From Streptacidiphilus anmyonensis (lineage in GTDB: Bacteria > Actinomycetota > Actinomycetes > Streptomycetales > Streptomycetaceae): 50,729 nucleotides of DNA. The notes under the pieces were generated by a model that did no database searches, had not been told where the DNA came from, and was given only the letters and a program-made list of their open reading frames with translations. The translations under genes and the position numbers were made by a program. Positions within the stretch are counted from its first letter, which is position 1; every line of letters begins with the position of its first letter. Positions 1 through 8,562 of this stretch are shown here, one piece after another. The stretch is taken from contig NZ_BBPQ01000051.1 in assembly GCF_000787855.1 (NCBI RefSeq), positions 1 to 50,729 on the forward strand, in the 5' to 3' direction.

Positions 1-103
1 TGCCGTGACCGGTGACGACGCGGAACGGCGCCGTCCCCATCCCCCTCCGGCCCCCGGATATCAGCATCGCCTGGTCCGGAGCGGGAACTCGATAACCGAA
101 CAT
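1..103 (-). CDS. Flotillin/SPFH-family protein, N-terminal fragment
   Basis: An ATG at 103 on the minus strand opens a frame that runs off the left edge after 34 codons, beginning MFGYRVPAPDQAMLISGG and followed by an RVVTGHG stretch. This matches from memory the start of actinobacterial flotillin-like proteins, which anchor to the membrane and scaffold membrane microdomains. A purine-rich Shine-Dalgarno site (GAGGAG) lies about eight bases upstream of the ATG. The rest of the gene lies outside the window, so the SPFH domain itself cannot be checked; the call rests on the N-terminus only. Confidence 0.6.
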   Translation of the reverse strand, partial: MFGYRVPAPDQAMLISGGRRGMGTAPFRVVTGHG

Positions 104-714
104 GGTCATCTCCTCTGGCGACACCACCCCCGCGGGATCCGATCGGGCCGCCAGGTGGCGATCCGCTCCTCCGGGCGACGCCGCTTCCGGGACCCACGAA
201 CGGACCACGTCGCCACGTCACCCCGGGCCGAAGGGGAATCCACCCTGCGAGGGCATGCCGATTCGGAGATCAGAGGTGTGTCCCTTCCATCGTGCACCCG
301 AACGAGCACCGAGGCGGTAGGGCGCGGGCACGCTCTTTGCCGAGGCGGGATCGGCGACCTCGGGCCGGTTCCTTACGGCAGGGCGCGGAGTAGGGTGAAG
401 GCACCGAGGGTTTTCCGAACACCGGCTGCAGTGCCCCTGTCGTTCTCGGCGAACGCCGACGCCGGGCCTGCGCGTGGGCCTGGAGACGGGACCCGCACCA
501 TGTCCGTGACACTGATTCCCGTGCCACTGATTCGACCGCCTTCGGTCACCCACCGCCTCCCTGCGCGGAATCCCGCCCGCGGCGCCTCCGCCCGGCACAC
601 GCGGCATCGCCCTTGACGGACCGCCGACGCACGGTCGGCGAACCTTCCGTGCCTCTGCATGCCGACACCAGCTACAGGTCCGCCCCGACCCGCGACCGAG
701 AGGCCCTCACCCTC
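104..714. other. Intergenic region without a convincing gene
   Basis: About 610 bases separate the divergent flotillin-like and DUF5994 genes. Open frames on both strands here have arginine- and proline-rich translations with no recognisable domain and look like products of high GC. The region should hold promoters for both neighbours. The only structure I can point to is a pair of 15-base direct repeats at 504-533. Confidence 0.5.
504..533. repeat. Two tandem 15-bp direct repeats
   Basis: Units CCGTGACACTGATTC (504-518) and CCGTGCCACTGATTC (519-533) lie head to tail with one mismatch. They sit about 180 bases upstream of the DUF5994 gene in non-coding DNA. They could be a regulator binding site or a small slippage duplication. 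Confidence 0.6.
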
Positions 715-1236
715 ATGACCACCCACACCACGCCCGCGCCCGCGACCGTTTCGCAAGCTCCACCGCCGCTGCGGCTGTCCTTGACCCCGGATGGCCCCCC
801 GTCCCGTCTCGACGGCGCCTGGTGGCCGTACTCACGCAACCTCTTCGAGCAACTCCCCGGCTTGATCGCGGAGTTGGACGGGATCTGGGGTCGCATCACC
901 CGGGCCGCCGTCCACGACGCCGTCTGGACCGAGCTGCGCCACAGCCTCCCGGCCGGAACCCACGACGTACGGGTGAACTGGTACGACCCCGGCCACGATC
1001 CTCACACGATCACCGTCTCCTCCTACCGCATCAGGGAGTGGGAACTGCTCGTCGTGCCGCCGGAGAGCGCCCCCTGGCGGGCGAAGCAGCTCATGGCCGC
1101 AGCGGCCCGTCCCGGCAACCAGCAGTCCGCCCGGGCGCTCGTCACCGACGGTCCCGGACGCCCCTTGGCGACGGCACCTCGCGATCACATCCACATTCGA
1201 ACCCGGCACACGCCTACCACCGTTGCCGGTGGCTGA
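715..1236 (+). CDS. DUF5994-family protein
   Basis: The 173-aa product has the features I know from streptomycete DUF5994 proteins: an LSLTPDGP stretch, LDGAWWPYSRNL, ELPGLIAELD, a WGRITR segment, a WYDPGHDPHTITVSSY segment and LLVVPPES before a C-terminal LMAAAARPGN. The biochemical role of the family is unknown. The frame is open further upstream, but the ATG at 715 was chosen because conserved similarity begins shortly after it and a GAGAGG lies 12 bases upstream. It is transcribed alone, convergent with the helicase operon. The last roughly 25 residues (HIHIRTRHTPTTVAGG end) look poorly conserved. Confidence 0.75.
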   Translation: MTTHTTPAPATVSQAPPPLRLSLTPDGPPSRLDGAWWPYSRNLFEQLPGLIAELDGIWGRITRAAVHDAVWTELRHSLPAGTHDVRVNWYDPGHDPHTITVSSYRIREWELLVVPPESAPWRAKQLMAAAARPGNQQSARALVTDGPGRPLATAPRDHIHIRTRHTPTTVAGG

Positions 1237-1302
1237 GCCTGAAGGCGGGCGACACGTACCACTGACGGGCCCACCGGCTTCGAGTGCGCGCTGCCGGCGG
1301 TG

Positions 1303-1524
1303 TCAGAGTCTGGTCATCGAGGAGAAGGGCGGGGAGACGCGCCGGTGGGCCGAGCCGAAGTCGACGATCACCGAGAGGTCGTCCTCCACCGCGACCACGC
1401 GCCCGAGGCCGTGCTTGTCGTGCGTCACCCGGTCGCCGACGGCGAACTGTTCGGGGGCCGGCGCCGCGGGGCGTGTGAACGGGCTGCCGGGCAGGGGGCG
1501 TCGAGGTCCATCAGATCTTGTCAT
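1303..1524 (-). CDS. Small tudor-like/CarD-like basic protein coupled to the helicase
   Basis: The 73-residue product contains FAVGDRVTHDKHGLGRVVAVEDD followed in the chain by LSVIVDFGSA, a small beta-barrel of the kind at the C-terminus of UvrD/PcrA helicases and in CarD-like RNA-polymerase-binding proteins. Its ATG overlaps the TGA stop of the upstream helicase by four bases (ATGA, 1521-1524), so the two are almost certainly translationally coupled. The likely role is to assist the helicase or bind nucleic acid or polymerase. I infer this from fold resemblance and position; no assay-backed family is known to me. Confidence 0.65.
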   Translation of the reverse strand: MTRSDGPRRPLPGSPFTRPAAPAPEQFAVGDRVTHDKHGLGRVVAVEDDLSVIVDFGSAHRRVSPPFSSMTRL

Positions 1525-2840
1525 TGCAGCAAGTATGCGGCCCCGGACCCCGCATCCTCACCCTGCCCCGGGCCAGAGGTGCTCGGGAACACCCGCACGG
1601 TCGGCTCCACGGCCCCCGGGCCCGGCTCGCCTTCTGCGACGTGGCCTTGGGTGACGCGCGGGCTGATGCCGGCCCGTGCCATCAGCTGGGCGACGGCGCG
1701 CTGCTGGTGGGGCAGGACGAGAGTGACGACCGTGCCGGATTCGCCGGCGCGGGCGGTGCGTCCGCCGCGGTGAAGGTAGTCCTTGTGGTTGCCGGGCGGA
1801 TCGACGCAGACCACCAGGCCGAGGTGGTCGACATGGATGCCGCGGGCGGCGACGTTGGTGGCCACCAGCGCGGTGACCTGTCCCGCCTTGAAGAGTTCCA
1901 GCGTGCGCGAGCGCTGGGCCTGTGACTTGCCGCCGTGCAGGGCGGCGGCACGGATTCCGCCGTCCAGGAGCCGCTCGGTGAGTTGGTCGACCGCCTGACG
2001 GGTCTCCACGAACAGGAGCACTCTCCCCTCGCGGGCCGCGATCTCGGTGACGGCGGCCTGCTTGTCCGCCGCGGCGACCTCCAGGACGTGATGCTCCGTC
2101 GCGGCGAGCACGTCGGCCGACGGGTCCACCACATGCACGACCGGATCCGTGAGATAGCGGTCCACCAGCTGGTCGACGTCACGGTCCAAGGTGGCGGAGA
2201 ACAGCAGGTGCTGGCCGCCGGACGGAACCTGGTCGAGCAAGGCCGTGATCTGGGGCAGGAAGCCCAGGTTGGCCATCTGGTCGGCTTCGTCGAGCACCGT
2301 GACGGCGACGCGGTCCAGACGGCAGTCGCCGCGCTCGACGAGGTCCGCCAGCCGGCCCGCGGTGGCGACCACGACCTCGGCGCCGCCGCGCAGGGCGCGC
2401 GCCTGTCCGCTGATCGACCGGCCGCCCACCACGGTGGCCACCGTGAGCCGCAGCGACCGGGCGTAGGGGGCCAGCGCCCCGGCCACCTGCTGGGCCAGCT
2501 CACGGGTGGGCACCAGGATCAGGGCCAGGGGTCGGCGGGACGCGCTGCGCTGCCCGGCGGTCCGGGCCAGCACGGCGAGTCCGAACGCGAGGGTCTTCCC
2601 GGACCCGGTCCGCCCACGCGCGAGAATGTCGCGCCCGGCGAGTGAGTCGGGGAGCGTGGCCGCCTGGATCACGAACGGGGCGGACATCCGCTGACGGGCG
2701 AGTTCCTTCACCAGGGCCGGCGGCAAGCCCAGATCAGTGAAGGACGTGGCGACAGTCGCCGGTGCGACCGGGGCCGGACTCGCGAAGTCGTCCAGCCCGG
2801 CGAGCGGCGTTCCTTTGTTCGAACTGTGTGTACGGTGCAT
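1521..2840 (-). CDS. DEAD-box ATP-dependent RNA helicase
   Basis: The 439-aa protein carries the full DEAD-box set in order: a Q-motif region (PFVIQAATLP), Walker A (RGRTGSGKT), PTRELAQQV, TAGRLADL where TPGR is usual, DEAD in VLDEADQM, SAT in LLFSAT, a domain-2 VATNVAARGIHVD and HRGGRTARAGE. It should unwind structured RNA in the cytoplasm, consistent with the cold-shock gene upstream on the same strand. The ATG at 2840 was preferred over an in-frame ATG 60 bases upstream because GAGGAAGG sits just before it. The chain ends soon after the helicase core, without the long basic tail of many relatives; the coupled 73-aa protein may supply an accessory nucleic-acid-binding module. Confidence 0.93.
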   Translation of the reverse strand: MHRTHSSNKGTPLAGLDDFASPAPVAPATVATSFTDLGLPPALVKELARQRMSAPFVIQAATLPDSLAGRDILARGRTGSGKTLAFGLAVLARTAGQRSASRRPLALILVPTRELAQQVAGALAPYARSLRLTVATVVGGRSISGQARALRGGAEVVVATAGRLADLVERGDCRLDRVAVTVLDEADQMANLGFLPQITALLDQVPSGGQHLLFSATLDRDVDQLVDRYLTDPVVHVVDPSADVLAATEHHVLEVAAADKQAAVTEIAAREGRVLLFVETRQAVDQLTERLLDGGIRAAALHGGKSQAQRSRTLELFKAGQVTALVATNVAARGIHVDHLGLVVCVDPPGNHKDYLHRGGRTARAGESGTVVTLVLPHQQRAVAQLMARAGISPRVTQGHVAEGEPGPGAVEPTVRVFPSTSGPGQGEDAGSGAAYLLQ

Positions 2841-3115
2841 GCAGATCCTTCCTCGGGCAGGCGCTTCGAGGAATTCACGGCCGCCGACTGCATTTCGCAT
2901 CGCAGCAACGAACGGAACAACGGAAACGACGCCGAAAGCGACGGTTTCTCTTCACGTGAAGTGGCGCCTTGCGCACAGGACGACGAAAACGTCTCCGGCG
3001 CTCGACAGCGGGGCCCGACGGCTGTTCGGAACGGCGGTGCGCAGATTCGGACGGCGCCCCGGGCGTCTGAATCCGGTCGTCTCAGGCGTACACGTCGCCC
3101 GACGGCGGAAAAGCC
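2841..3115 (-). other. Long helicase 5' untranslated region
   Basis: About 275 bases lie between the terminator behind the cold-shock gene and the helicase ATG. I see no credible gene. The stretch is less GC-rich than the coding DNA around it, with AAAC/GTTT-rich segments, as expected for a promoter and leader. No near-consensus -35/-10 pair stands out. Confidence 0.4.
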
Positions 3116-3163
3116 GACGCGGCCGAGGCCCGCACCCCCGTGGATGCGGGCCCCGGCCGCGTC
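3116..3163 (-). terminator. Strong hairpin terminator behind the cold-shock gene
   Basis: Arms 3116-3134 and 3145-3163 pair over 19 bases with one mismatch around a 10-base loop. The hairpin begins 14 bases after the csp stop codon and separates csp from the helicase promoter region. There is no long U-tract, which is usual for actinomycete terminators. Confidence 0.8.
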
Positions 3164-3176
3164 GTACGCGCCGGCG

Positions 3177-3380
3177 TCAGGCCGGGACGATGTTCTCCGC
3201 CTGCGGACCCTTCGGGCCCTGGGTGACGTCGAAGGTCACCTTCTGGCCCTCGAGGAGCTCACGGAAGCCCTGGGTGGCGATGTTCGAGTAGTGGGCGAAG
3301 ACGTCGGGACCGCCGCCCTCCTGCTCGATGAAGCCGAAGCCCTTTTCCGCGTTGAACCACTTGACCGTACCGGATGCCAT
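3177..3380 (-). CDS. Cold-shock protein, CspA family
   Basis: A 67-aa single cold-shock domain starting [20 protein letters not shown] with both RNA-binding motifs: KGFGFI (RNP1) and DVFAHY (RNP2, in place of the usual VFVH). The full-length match to the family supports a cytoplasmic single-strand nucleic-acid chaperone. An ideal GAAGGAG lies eight bases before the ATG. A hairpin abuts that ribosome-binding site (3396-3452). The DEAD-box helicase lies downstream on the same strand but behind a terminator, so the two are functionally related without necessarily sharing a transcript. Confidence 0.95.
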   Translation of the reverse strand: MASGTVKWFNAEKGFGFIEQEGGGPDVFAHYSNIATQGFRELLEGQKVTFDVTQGPKGPQAENIVPA

Positions 3381-3395
3381 CTTGAATCTCCTTCA

Positions 3396-3452
3396 GGGGC
3401 AATAACCGGGAACCGCACTGTGCGGACCCGCGGTCGCCGCGATGATTGCCCC
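3396..3452 (-). promoter_or_regulatory. Hairpin in the csp leader abutting the ribosome-binding site
   Basis: In the csp transcript GGGGCAAT (3403-3396 complement, as ATTGCCCC) pairs perfectly with its partner at 3445-3452, closing an 8-bp stem around an inner CCGCA-CAG-TGCGG hairpin. The 3' arm runs directly into TGAAGGAG, the Shine-Dalgarno site. This is the geometry expected of a temperature- or protein-sensitive translation switch, but regulation is inferred. Confidence 0.5.
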
Positions 3453-3638
3453 GTCCGGCGGATGCACCGGAAATACAGAAATCACACCGCTCGACCCTGA
3501 AACGGGCCGGGCGGGGACTCGAAGTTTTTGGGAACCACAACTGCAACTGATATCGACAGTAGCACGGAAAGGCTTCGAACCGGCGATCATCCGAAGAGGT
3601 CGTCCGCACGAGCCCCTCCGCGGCCCGGGACCCGGCTG

Positions 3639-3644
3639 TAGCAT
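3639..3644 (+). promoter_or_regulatory. Candidate -10 box for leaderless transcription
   Basis: TAGCAT ends seven bases before the ATG of the gene at 3652, and no Shine-Dalgarno site is present between. This spacing would put the transcript start at or next to the start codon. No clear -35 element was found. Confidence 0.35.
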
Positions 3645-3651
3645 CGGCGGC

Positions 3652-4026
3652 ATGTCGACGCCGGATGCACTCCTCGTGGAGATCGCCGCCACGGTGGAAG
3701 CCGAACAGACCAACCAGATGCCCCTCACCGTCCTGGTCCACGGCGCGGTCATCACCGGCAGGCTGGTGCCGGAGGGGGTGTGGCGGCAGCACGTCGCGGG
3801 ACTGCTGCGGGACTCCGATCTCTTGGGGCCTTTCGCCGGCATCTTCATGGGACGGACCGAGGACCCCCGGGCCCGCGCCGATCGGATGCCCTCGCACCTG
3901 CACTTCCACCGGGCGCGGATTCTCCAGGGCCAGGTGGGGATTCCGGAGACCGGCGGGATGTACCGGATCGCCATCGAGGACGTCAGCGCCTGGACCGCAG
4001 GGGACTTCGGCTACGTCGACCAGTGA
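3652..4026 (+). CDS. Conserved hypothetical protein, weakly GvpU-like
   Basis: A 124-aa protein that I do not firmly recognise. It has a central MPLTVLVHGAVITGRLV segment, resembling the small beta-strand core of proteins annotated as gas-vesicle accessory GvpU, and a later HLHFHRARILQG segment. No signal peptide or membrane segment is visible, so it is probably cytosolic. There are no other gas-vesicle genes nearby, so the GvpU resemblance should not be read as function. The ATG at 3652 was chosen because the upstream reading looks non-coding and a -10-like TAGCAT sits immediately before it. Confidence 0.55.
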   Translation: MSTPDALLVEIAATVEAEQTNQMPLTVLVHGAVITGRLVPEGVWRQHVAGLLRDSDLLGPFAGIFMGRTEDPRARADRMPSHLHFHRARILQGQVGIPETGGMYRIAIEDVSAWTAGDFGYVDQ

Positions 4027-4274
4027 CCCGCTCGGGGCCGCCGGCCTCCCGCTCGACCAGGACCACCACCGGACGGCCCTAGCCAGACGCCCCCTCCCTG
4101 CGCCAAGCTTCACCCGAAGGCCCACGGCAAGCACGCGCCATGCAGCGCTCGCGTTCTCGTCAAGACGGCTCCCGCCGACGCTCGAACGAGAAGGTGCCCC
4201 ATGCCCCACATTCCACGCCGTCCCGGCCGGGTCCGCGCACCGGCACGGACCGCTCCGTCCCCGGTCGCGCTCCG

Positions 4275-4610
4275 GTGACCACCGACGACGAAGCGCAACT
4301 CCGGGCCGAACGGCTCCTGGTGGCGGAGGCTCACGACGTCGCCGACGGTTGGCGCTTCCTCACGGTGGACAACCTCGCCCCCGACGGCCGCGCCGACGCG
4401 TTGCTGTACGAAAAGGCCCTCGACGCCTTCGATCTGGCCGCAGGCACCCGTGAGTGCCGACACCGGGGCCGCTTGCACGGCCTGACCTTCGGCATCCGCG
4501 GCGACCACGCCGACCAGCGCATCGCCTGGCTCCGCAGGCGTCTGGAGGCCCTCAGGCCACCGGCCCTGCCGGGCTTCGGCACCTGGGTCATCCGCGACGG
4601 AGCACGCTGA
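4275..4610 (+). CDS. Hypothetical protein, 111 aa
   Basis: I do not recognise this protein. It begins VTTDDEAQLRAERLLVAEAHD with an alpha-helical, charged N-terminal half and ends in GFGTWVIRDGAR. It has no signal peptide, membrane segment or metal-binding motif. The GTG at 4275 was chosen because the upstream part of the open frame is low-complexity and unlike coding sequence. That GTG also overlaps by four bases (GTGA) the stop of a 25-codon ORF beginning with an ATG at 4201, which could drive its translation. Confidence in the start is low. Confidence 0.45.
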   Translation: MTTDDEAQLRAERLLVAEAHDVADGWRFLTVDNLAPDGRADALLYEKALDAFDLAAGTRECRHRGRLHGLTFGIRGDHADQRIAWLRRRLEALRPPALPGFGTWVIRDGAR

Positions 4611-4778
4611 CGGCCGACGGACGCGCCCGTCCGACGCGCCGCTGCCCTGCGCTGCGCCGGAGCATGGCCGCACCGGAGCATGGTCGTGCCCATGCGAACG
4701 ACAGACCCGACCCCACCCAGCCGGGCGGGAACCCGACATCGGACACTGCCACAGACAGTCCGTGAGAGAAGGCCACCC

Positions 4779-5078
4779 ATGCGGGACCCCTACGACTCAG
4801 GCGAGTGCGACATCTACACCATCCAGGACCACCGCACCCGTCAGCAGGCCCGGCTACTGGTGGCCTCCCGCGCGCAGGGTGCGCAGGACTGCCGCGACCT
4901 CCTCCGCGCCCTGGACCTGATCGAGCCCACCGGCCCGGGCGCCATCCGCCAGTGCCCCCGCTGCGGCACCCCGCACCAACGCTGGGGCAACAGTGCGCGC
5001 AGCCGCTTCTGCTCCGCCGGCTGCGCCGACACGCCACCGGACGGCGTAGCACCACAGCCGCCTGGTCCCCTCGGCTGA
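4779..5078 (+). CDS. Small protein with a C-terminal zinc-ribbon-like motif
   Basis: The 99-aa product has CPRCG around the middle and CSAGC near the end, spaced so that four cysteines could bind one zinc ion, as in zinc ribbons. The N-terminus is acidic (MRDPYDSGECDIYTIQD) and the middle is helical. The ATG at 4779 is supported by a GAGAGAAGG Shine-Dalgarno site six bases upstream; an earlier in-frame ATG at 4680 has none. It may bind nucleic acid or act as a protein adaptor; function is unknown. Confidence 0.6.
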   Translation: MRDPYDSGECDIYTIQDHRTRQQARLLVASRAQGAQDCRDLLRALDLIEPTGPGAIRQCPRCGTPHQRWGNSARSRFCSAGCADTPPDGVAPQPPGPLG

Positions 5079-5159
5079 GCGGGACCTGGTCTGCGCCCTC
5101 GTAGACCCGGGCGATCTCGACACCGGCGACGACTGGCCGCAGTCGACGGTGCCGCTTCG

Positions 5160-6254
5160 TCAGGCGCGGGCGTACTGGTCGAGCTTGGGCAGGTCTTGGC
5201 CGAGGGTGGCGGCAGCGTGGCGGGCCCAGTAGGGGTCGCGGAGGAGCTCGCGACCGAGCAGGACGGCGTCGGCGCGACCGGAGGCGAGGATGTGCTCCGC
5301 CTGGTGCGGGTCGGTGATGAGGCCGACCGCGCCGGTCGGCAGCCCCGTCTCGTTGCGGACGCGGGAGGCGAACGGCACCTGGTAGCCCGGCTCGACCGGG
5401 ATGCGGGCGTCCGGGACGTTGCCGCCCGTGGAGACGTCGAGCAGGTCGACGCCGCGGGCCTGGAGCTCCTTGGCGAGGTGCACGGTGTCGTCGGCGGTCC
5501 AGCCGCCCTCGTCGATCCAGTCGGTGGCCGAGACGCGGAAGAAGAGCGGGAGCTCCTCCGGCCAGACGGCGCGGACGGCCTCCGTCACCTCCAGCGCGAA
5601 GCGCATGCGGTTCTCGATCGGGCCGCCGTAGGCGTCGGTGCGGTGGTTGGAGTACGGGGAGAGGAACTCGTGCACCAGGTAGCCGTGCGCGCCGTGGATC
5701 TCGGCCACCTGGAAGCCTGCGGCGAGCGCCCGCTGCGCGGCCTCGGCGAACCGGCGCACGACCGCGCCGATCTGCTCGACGCTCAGCTCCTCCGGAGCGG
5801 TCATCGCGCCGAAGGCCACGCCGCTCGGCGCGACGGTCCGCCAGGCCAGCGGGTGGCCCTGCGGCAGCGAGCCCCCCGGGGCGTCCCACGGGCGCGCGGC
5901 GGACGCCTTGCGGCCCGCGTGCGCGAGCTGGATGCCGGGGACGGTGCCCAGCTCGCGCAGGAAGGAGGTGCTCCGCCGGAAGGCGGCGACCTGGTGGTCG
6001 TTCCAGATGCCCAGGTCCCAGGGGCTGATGCGGCCCTCCGGCGTGACCGCCGTGGCCTCGGTCAGGATCAGGCCGGTGCCGCCCGCCGCGCGGGAGGCGA
6101 GGTGCTGGAAGTGCCACTCCCCCGGCGCCCCGACGCTTTCGTTGTTCGCAGTCGGCCCCTCGGCCGGTGCCGAGTACTGGCACATCGGCGCCATCCAGAC
6201 CCGGTTGGGCGCGGTGACGTCACGCAGGGCGAGGGGCTCGAACAGCAGGCTCAT
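5160..6254 (-). CDS. Old yellow enzyme-type NADH:flavin oxidoreductase
   Basis: A 364-aa FMN-binding TIM-barrel protein of the YqjM/xenobiotic-reductase class. Visible signatures are NRVWMAPMCQYSA near the N-terminus, GIQLAHAGRKAS, HGAHGYLVHEFLSP with the substrate-binding histidine pair, NHRTDAYGG and the C-terminal phosphate-binding VGLITDP and GRADAVLLGRELL segments. These enzymes reduce activated alkenes such as enones using NAD(P)H. The ATG at 6254 has AGGAG 11 bases upstream. The stop of the alcohol dehydrogenase is only 31 bases upstream on the same strand, so the two probably form one unit, possibly an aldehyde/enone detoxification pair. Confidence 0.92.
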   Translation of the reverse strand: MSLLFEPLALRDVTAPNRVWMAPMCQYSAPAEGPTANNESVGAPGEWHFQHLASRAAGGTGLILTEATAVTPEGRISPWDLGIWNDHQVAAFRRSTSFLRELGTVPGIQLAHAGRKASAARPWDAPGGSLPQGHPLAWRTVAPSGVAFGAMTAPEELSVEQIGAVVRRFAEAAQRALAAGFQVAEIHGAHGYLVHEFLSPYSNHRTDAYGGPIENRMRFALEVTEAVRAVWPEELPLFFRVSATDWIDEGGWTADDTVHLAKELQARGVDLLDVSTGGNVPDARIPVEPGYQVPFASRVRNETGLPTGAVGLITDPHQAEHILASGRADAVLLGRELLRDPYWARHAAATLGQDLPKLDQYARA

Positions 6255-6285
6255 CGGGACAGTGCTCCTGGGAACGGAAGAGAGG

Positions 6286-7338
6286 TCAGATCGTCGCGGT
6301 GTCGATCACGAAGCGGTAGCGCACGTCGCTGTCGAGGACGCGCGCGTAGGCCTCGTTGATCTGGTCCGCCCGGATCACCTCGACCTCCGCTCCGATGCCG
6401 TGCTCCGCGCAGAAGTCCAACATCTCCTGCGTCTGCGGGATTCCGCCGATCATGGAACCGGCCAGGGTCTTGTTCCCCCCGATGAGGGAGAACACCGCGA
6501 CCGGCACCGGCACCGGCGGCGCGCCGACCTGGACCAGGGCGCCGTTGGGCTTGAGCAGGGCGAGGTAGGCGTTGAGGTCGATCTCCGCCGAGACGGTGTT
6601 GATGATCAGGTCGAAGGAGCCGGCCAGCTTCTCGAAGGTCGCCGGGTCGGCGGTGGCGAGGTAGTGGTCGGCGCCCAGCTTGAGGCCCTCGTCGCGCTTG
6701 CGCAGCGACTGGGACAGCACCGTCACCTCGGCGCCCTTGGCGTGGGCGATCTTGACGGCCATGTGTCCCAGGCCGCCGAGACCGACGACCGCGACCTTCT
6801 TGCCCGGACCGGCGCCGAAGCGGTCCAGCGGGGAGTAGGTGGTGATGCCGGCGCAGAGCAGCGGCGCGGCGGCGTCCAGCGGGATGCCCTCGGGGATCTT
6901 GAGCGCGAAGCGCTCGGTGACCACGACCTGCTTGGCGTAGCCGCCGTAGGTGGGCTCGCCGTCGCGGCCGGTGTCGTTGTAGGTGCCGGTGGAGCCGCCG
7001 GGGCCGGAGCAGAACTGCTCGAAGCCCGCCGTGCACTGCTCGCACTCGCCGCAGGAGTCGACCAGGCAGCCGACGCCGACGCGGTCGCCCACCTGGTGCC
7101 GGGTGACGGCGGAGCCGACCGCGGCGACCGTGCCCGCGATCTCGTGGCCGGGCACCATCGGGAAGATGGCCGGCCCCCACTCCTCGTTGACCTGGTGGAT
7201 GTCCGAGTGGCAGATGCCGGCGTAGGCGATGTCGATGAGGATGTCGTGCGGGCCGAGCTCGCGGCGCGGCACGGTGGTGCGCTCCAGCGGGGCCTTGGCG
7301 GCCGGGGCGGCGAACGCGGGGATCGTGCTCGTAGTCAT
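6286..7338 (-). CDS. Zinc-dependent NAD(P) alcohol dehydrogenase, YahK/cinnamyl type
   Basis: A 350-aa medium-chain dehydrogenase. The catalytic zinc ligands are in GICHSDIHQ and PGHEI, and the structural zinc cluster is CGECEQC with a further cysteine in FEQFC. The nucleotide-binding loop is [13 protein letters not shown]. It should interconvert aldehydes and alcohols with NADPH or NADH in the cytoplasm. The ATG at 7338 ([13 protein letters not shown]) was chosen because upstream residues do not resemble the family. It is followed by the old yellow enzyme gene and faces the XRE regulator across 129 bases, suggesting control by that protein. Confidence 0.93.
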   Translation of the reverse strand: MTTSTIPAFAAPAAKAPLERTTVPRRELGPHDILIDIAYAGICHSDIHQVNEEWGPAIFPMVPGHEIAGTVAAVGSAVTRHQVGDRVGVGCLVDSCGECEQCTAGFEQFCSGPGGSTGTYNDTGRDGEPTYGGYAKQVVVTERFALKIPEGIPLDAAAPLLCAGITTYSPLDRFGAGPGKKVAVVGLGGLGHMAVKIAHAKGAEVTVLSQSLRKRDEGLKLGADHYLATADPATFEKLAGSFDLIINTVSAEIDLNAYLALLKPNGALVQVGAPPVPVPVAVFSLIGGNKTLAGSMIGGIPQTQEMLDFCAEHGIGAEVEVIRADQINEAYARVLDSDVRYRFVIDTATI

Positions 7339-7467
7339 GGTGGACAGCCTGCCGGGTGGGCGCGGGCGCAGCCAGATCCTCCGTGAACGTATGCCTGCGG
7401 TTCCTACCACTGGGAGGGTCACCCTGGTACGCCCCGGTACCCGCGATCGCCCGCATACTTGACTGAC
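7339..7467. promoter_or_regulatory. Divergent control region between alcohol dehydrogenase and regulator
   Basis: This 129-base spacer holds the promoters of both genes. GTATGC (7389-7394) and GCATAC (7453-7458) form widely spaced inverted arms, and GGTAC occurs twice between them. CATACT at 7454-7459 ends eight bases before the regulator ATG and could be its -10. No operator is proven. Confidence 0.4.
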
Positions 7468-8406
7468 ATGAACCCCGACACCGCCCCGACGGACCCCGCC
7501 TCCGCACAGGAGGCGCCCGCGCCGCTGGACCCGCGCGCCGAGCTGAGCGAGTTCCTGCGGACCAGGCGGGCCCGCCTGCGGCCGGAGGACGTGGGCCTGC
7601 CGTACTTCGGCGCCCGGCGCCGGGTGCCGGGCCTGCGGCGCGAGGAGCTGGCGCAGCTGGCCGGGGTGAGCGTCGCGTACTACACACGGCTGGAGCAGGG
7701 CAACGCCCACAACGTGTCGGCGGCGGTGCTGGAGGCCATCGCGGACGCGCTGCGCCTGAACCGCGCCGAGCGCGAGCACCTCGACCACCTCGCCAAGCCC
7801 GCCCCGCGTCGCGGCCGGACGGCGGCGGCCGTCCGCCCTGAGCGGGTGCGGCCGCAGCTTCAGCACCTACTGGACGCGATGGACTCCGTCCCCGCCTACG
7901 TGCTGGGCCGGCGCTGCGACATCCTGGCGTGGAACCGGATGGCCGGCGCGCTGCTCGGCGACTTCGCGTCGCGGCCGCCGGAGCAGCGGAACATGGCGTG
8001 GATCGTCTTCATGGACCCCGCCTCGCACGAGCTGTACCTGGACTGGGAGGGCAAGGCCCGCGACGTGGTGGCGGGCCTTCGGATGCACGCCGGCCGCTCC
8101 CCCGACGACCCGCGCCTGGCCGCGCTGATCGGCGAGCTGTCGGTCAAGAGCCCCCTGTTCCGCCAGTGGTGGGCCGCGCACGACGTGCGGGGCACCGGCC
8201 CGTGCACGAAGGAACTGCACCACCCTGTCGTCGGACGCCTCACCCTGGTGAACGAGACGCTGGTGCTGCCCGCCGACGCCGGTCAGATGCTCGTCACCTA
8301 CGCCGCCGAGCCCGGCTCCCCCTCGGCGGAGGCCCTGCGGCTCCTGGCCAGCTGGACCGCGACGGCCCCCGACGCGGCGTCGACGCCGACCACGCAGAAC
8401 AGCTGA
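7468..8406 (+). CDS. XRE-family transcriptional regulator with MmyB-like ligand domain
   Basis: The 312-aa protein has a helix-turn-helix at about residues 25-95 ([19 protein letters not shown], then YYTRLEQG) followed by a C-terminal MmyB/MLTR-type ligand-binding domain ([29 protein letters not shown]). Proteins of this architecture commonly control a divergently transcribed oxidoreductase, which matches the dehydrogenase and old yellow enzyme genes here. The ATG at 7468 was chosen over a TTG nine bases upstream. The C-terminal tail is low-complexity. Confidence 0.9.
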   Translation: MNPDTAPTDPASAQEAPAPLDPRAELSEFLRTRRARLRPEDVGLPYFGARRRVPGLRREELAQLAGVSVAYYTRLEQGNAHNVSAAVLEAIADALRLNRAEREHLDHLAKPAPRRGRTAAAVRPERVRPQLQHLLDAMDSVPAYVLGRRCDILAWNRMAGALLGDFASRPPEQRNMAWIVFMDPASHELYLDWEGKARDVVAGLRMHAGRSPDDPRLAALIGELSVKSPLFRQWWAAHDVRGTGPCTKELHHPVVGRLTLVNETLVLPADAGQMLVTYAAEPGSPSAEALRLLASWTATAPDAASTPTTQNS

Positions 8407-8562
8407 ACAGCACGTCCGGACTCGAGCGGTTCTCCAGCCCGGGGCGGCCCCGAGGTTCCGAAGATCCGGAACGGGGTGTTAACTAGGCCGGAAGCGCGGG
8501 CGAGCCCTTCGTGTCCTGCTCGCGTGCCTTTCGTGTCCGGCTCCGAGAGGACGGTCCAGGGT

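Noticed and set aside
5-616. Long plus-strand open frame at the left edge
   Set aside because: The translation is arginine/proline-rich without domains, and it lies opposite the clear flotillin N-terminus and promoter DNA.
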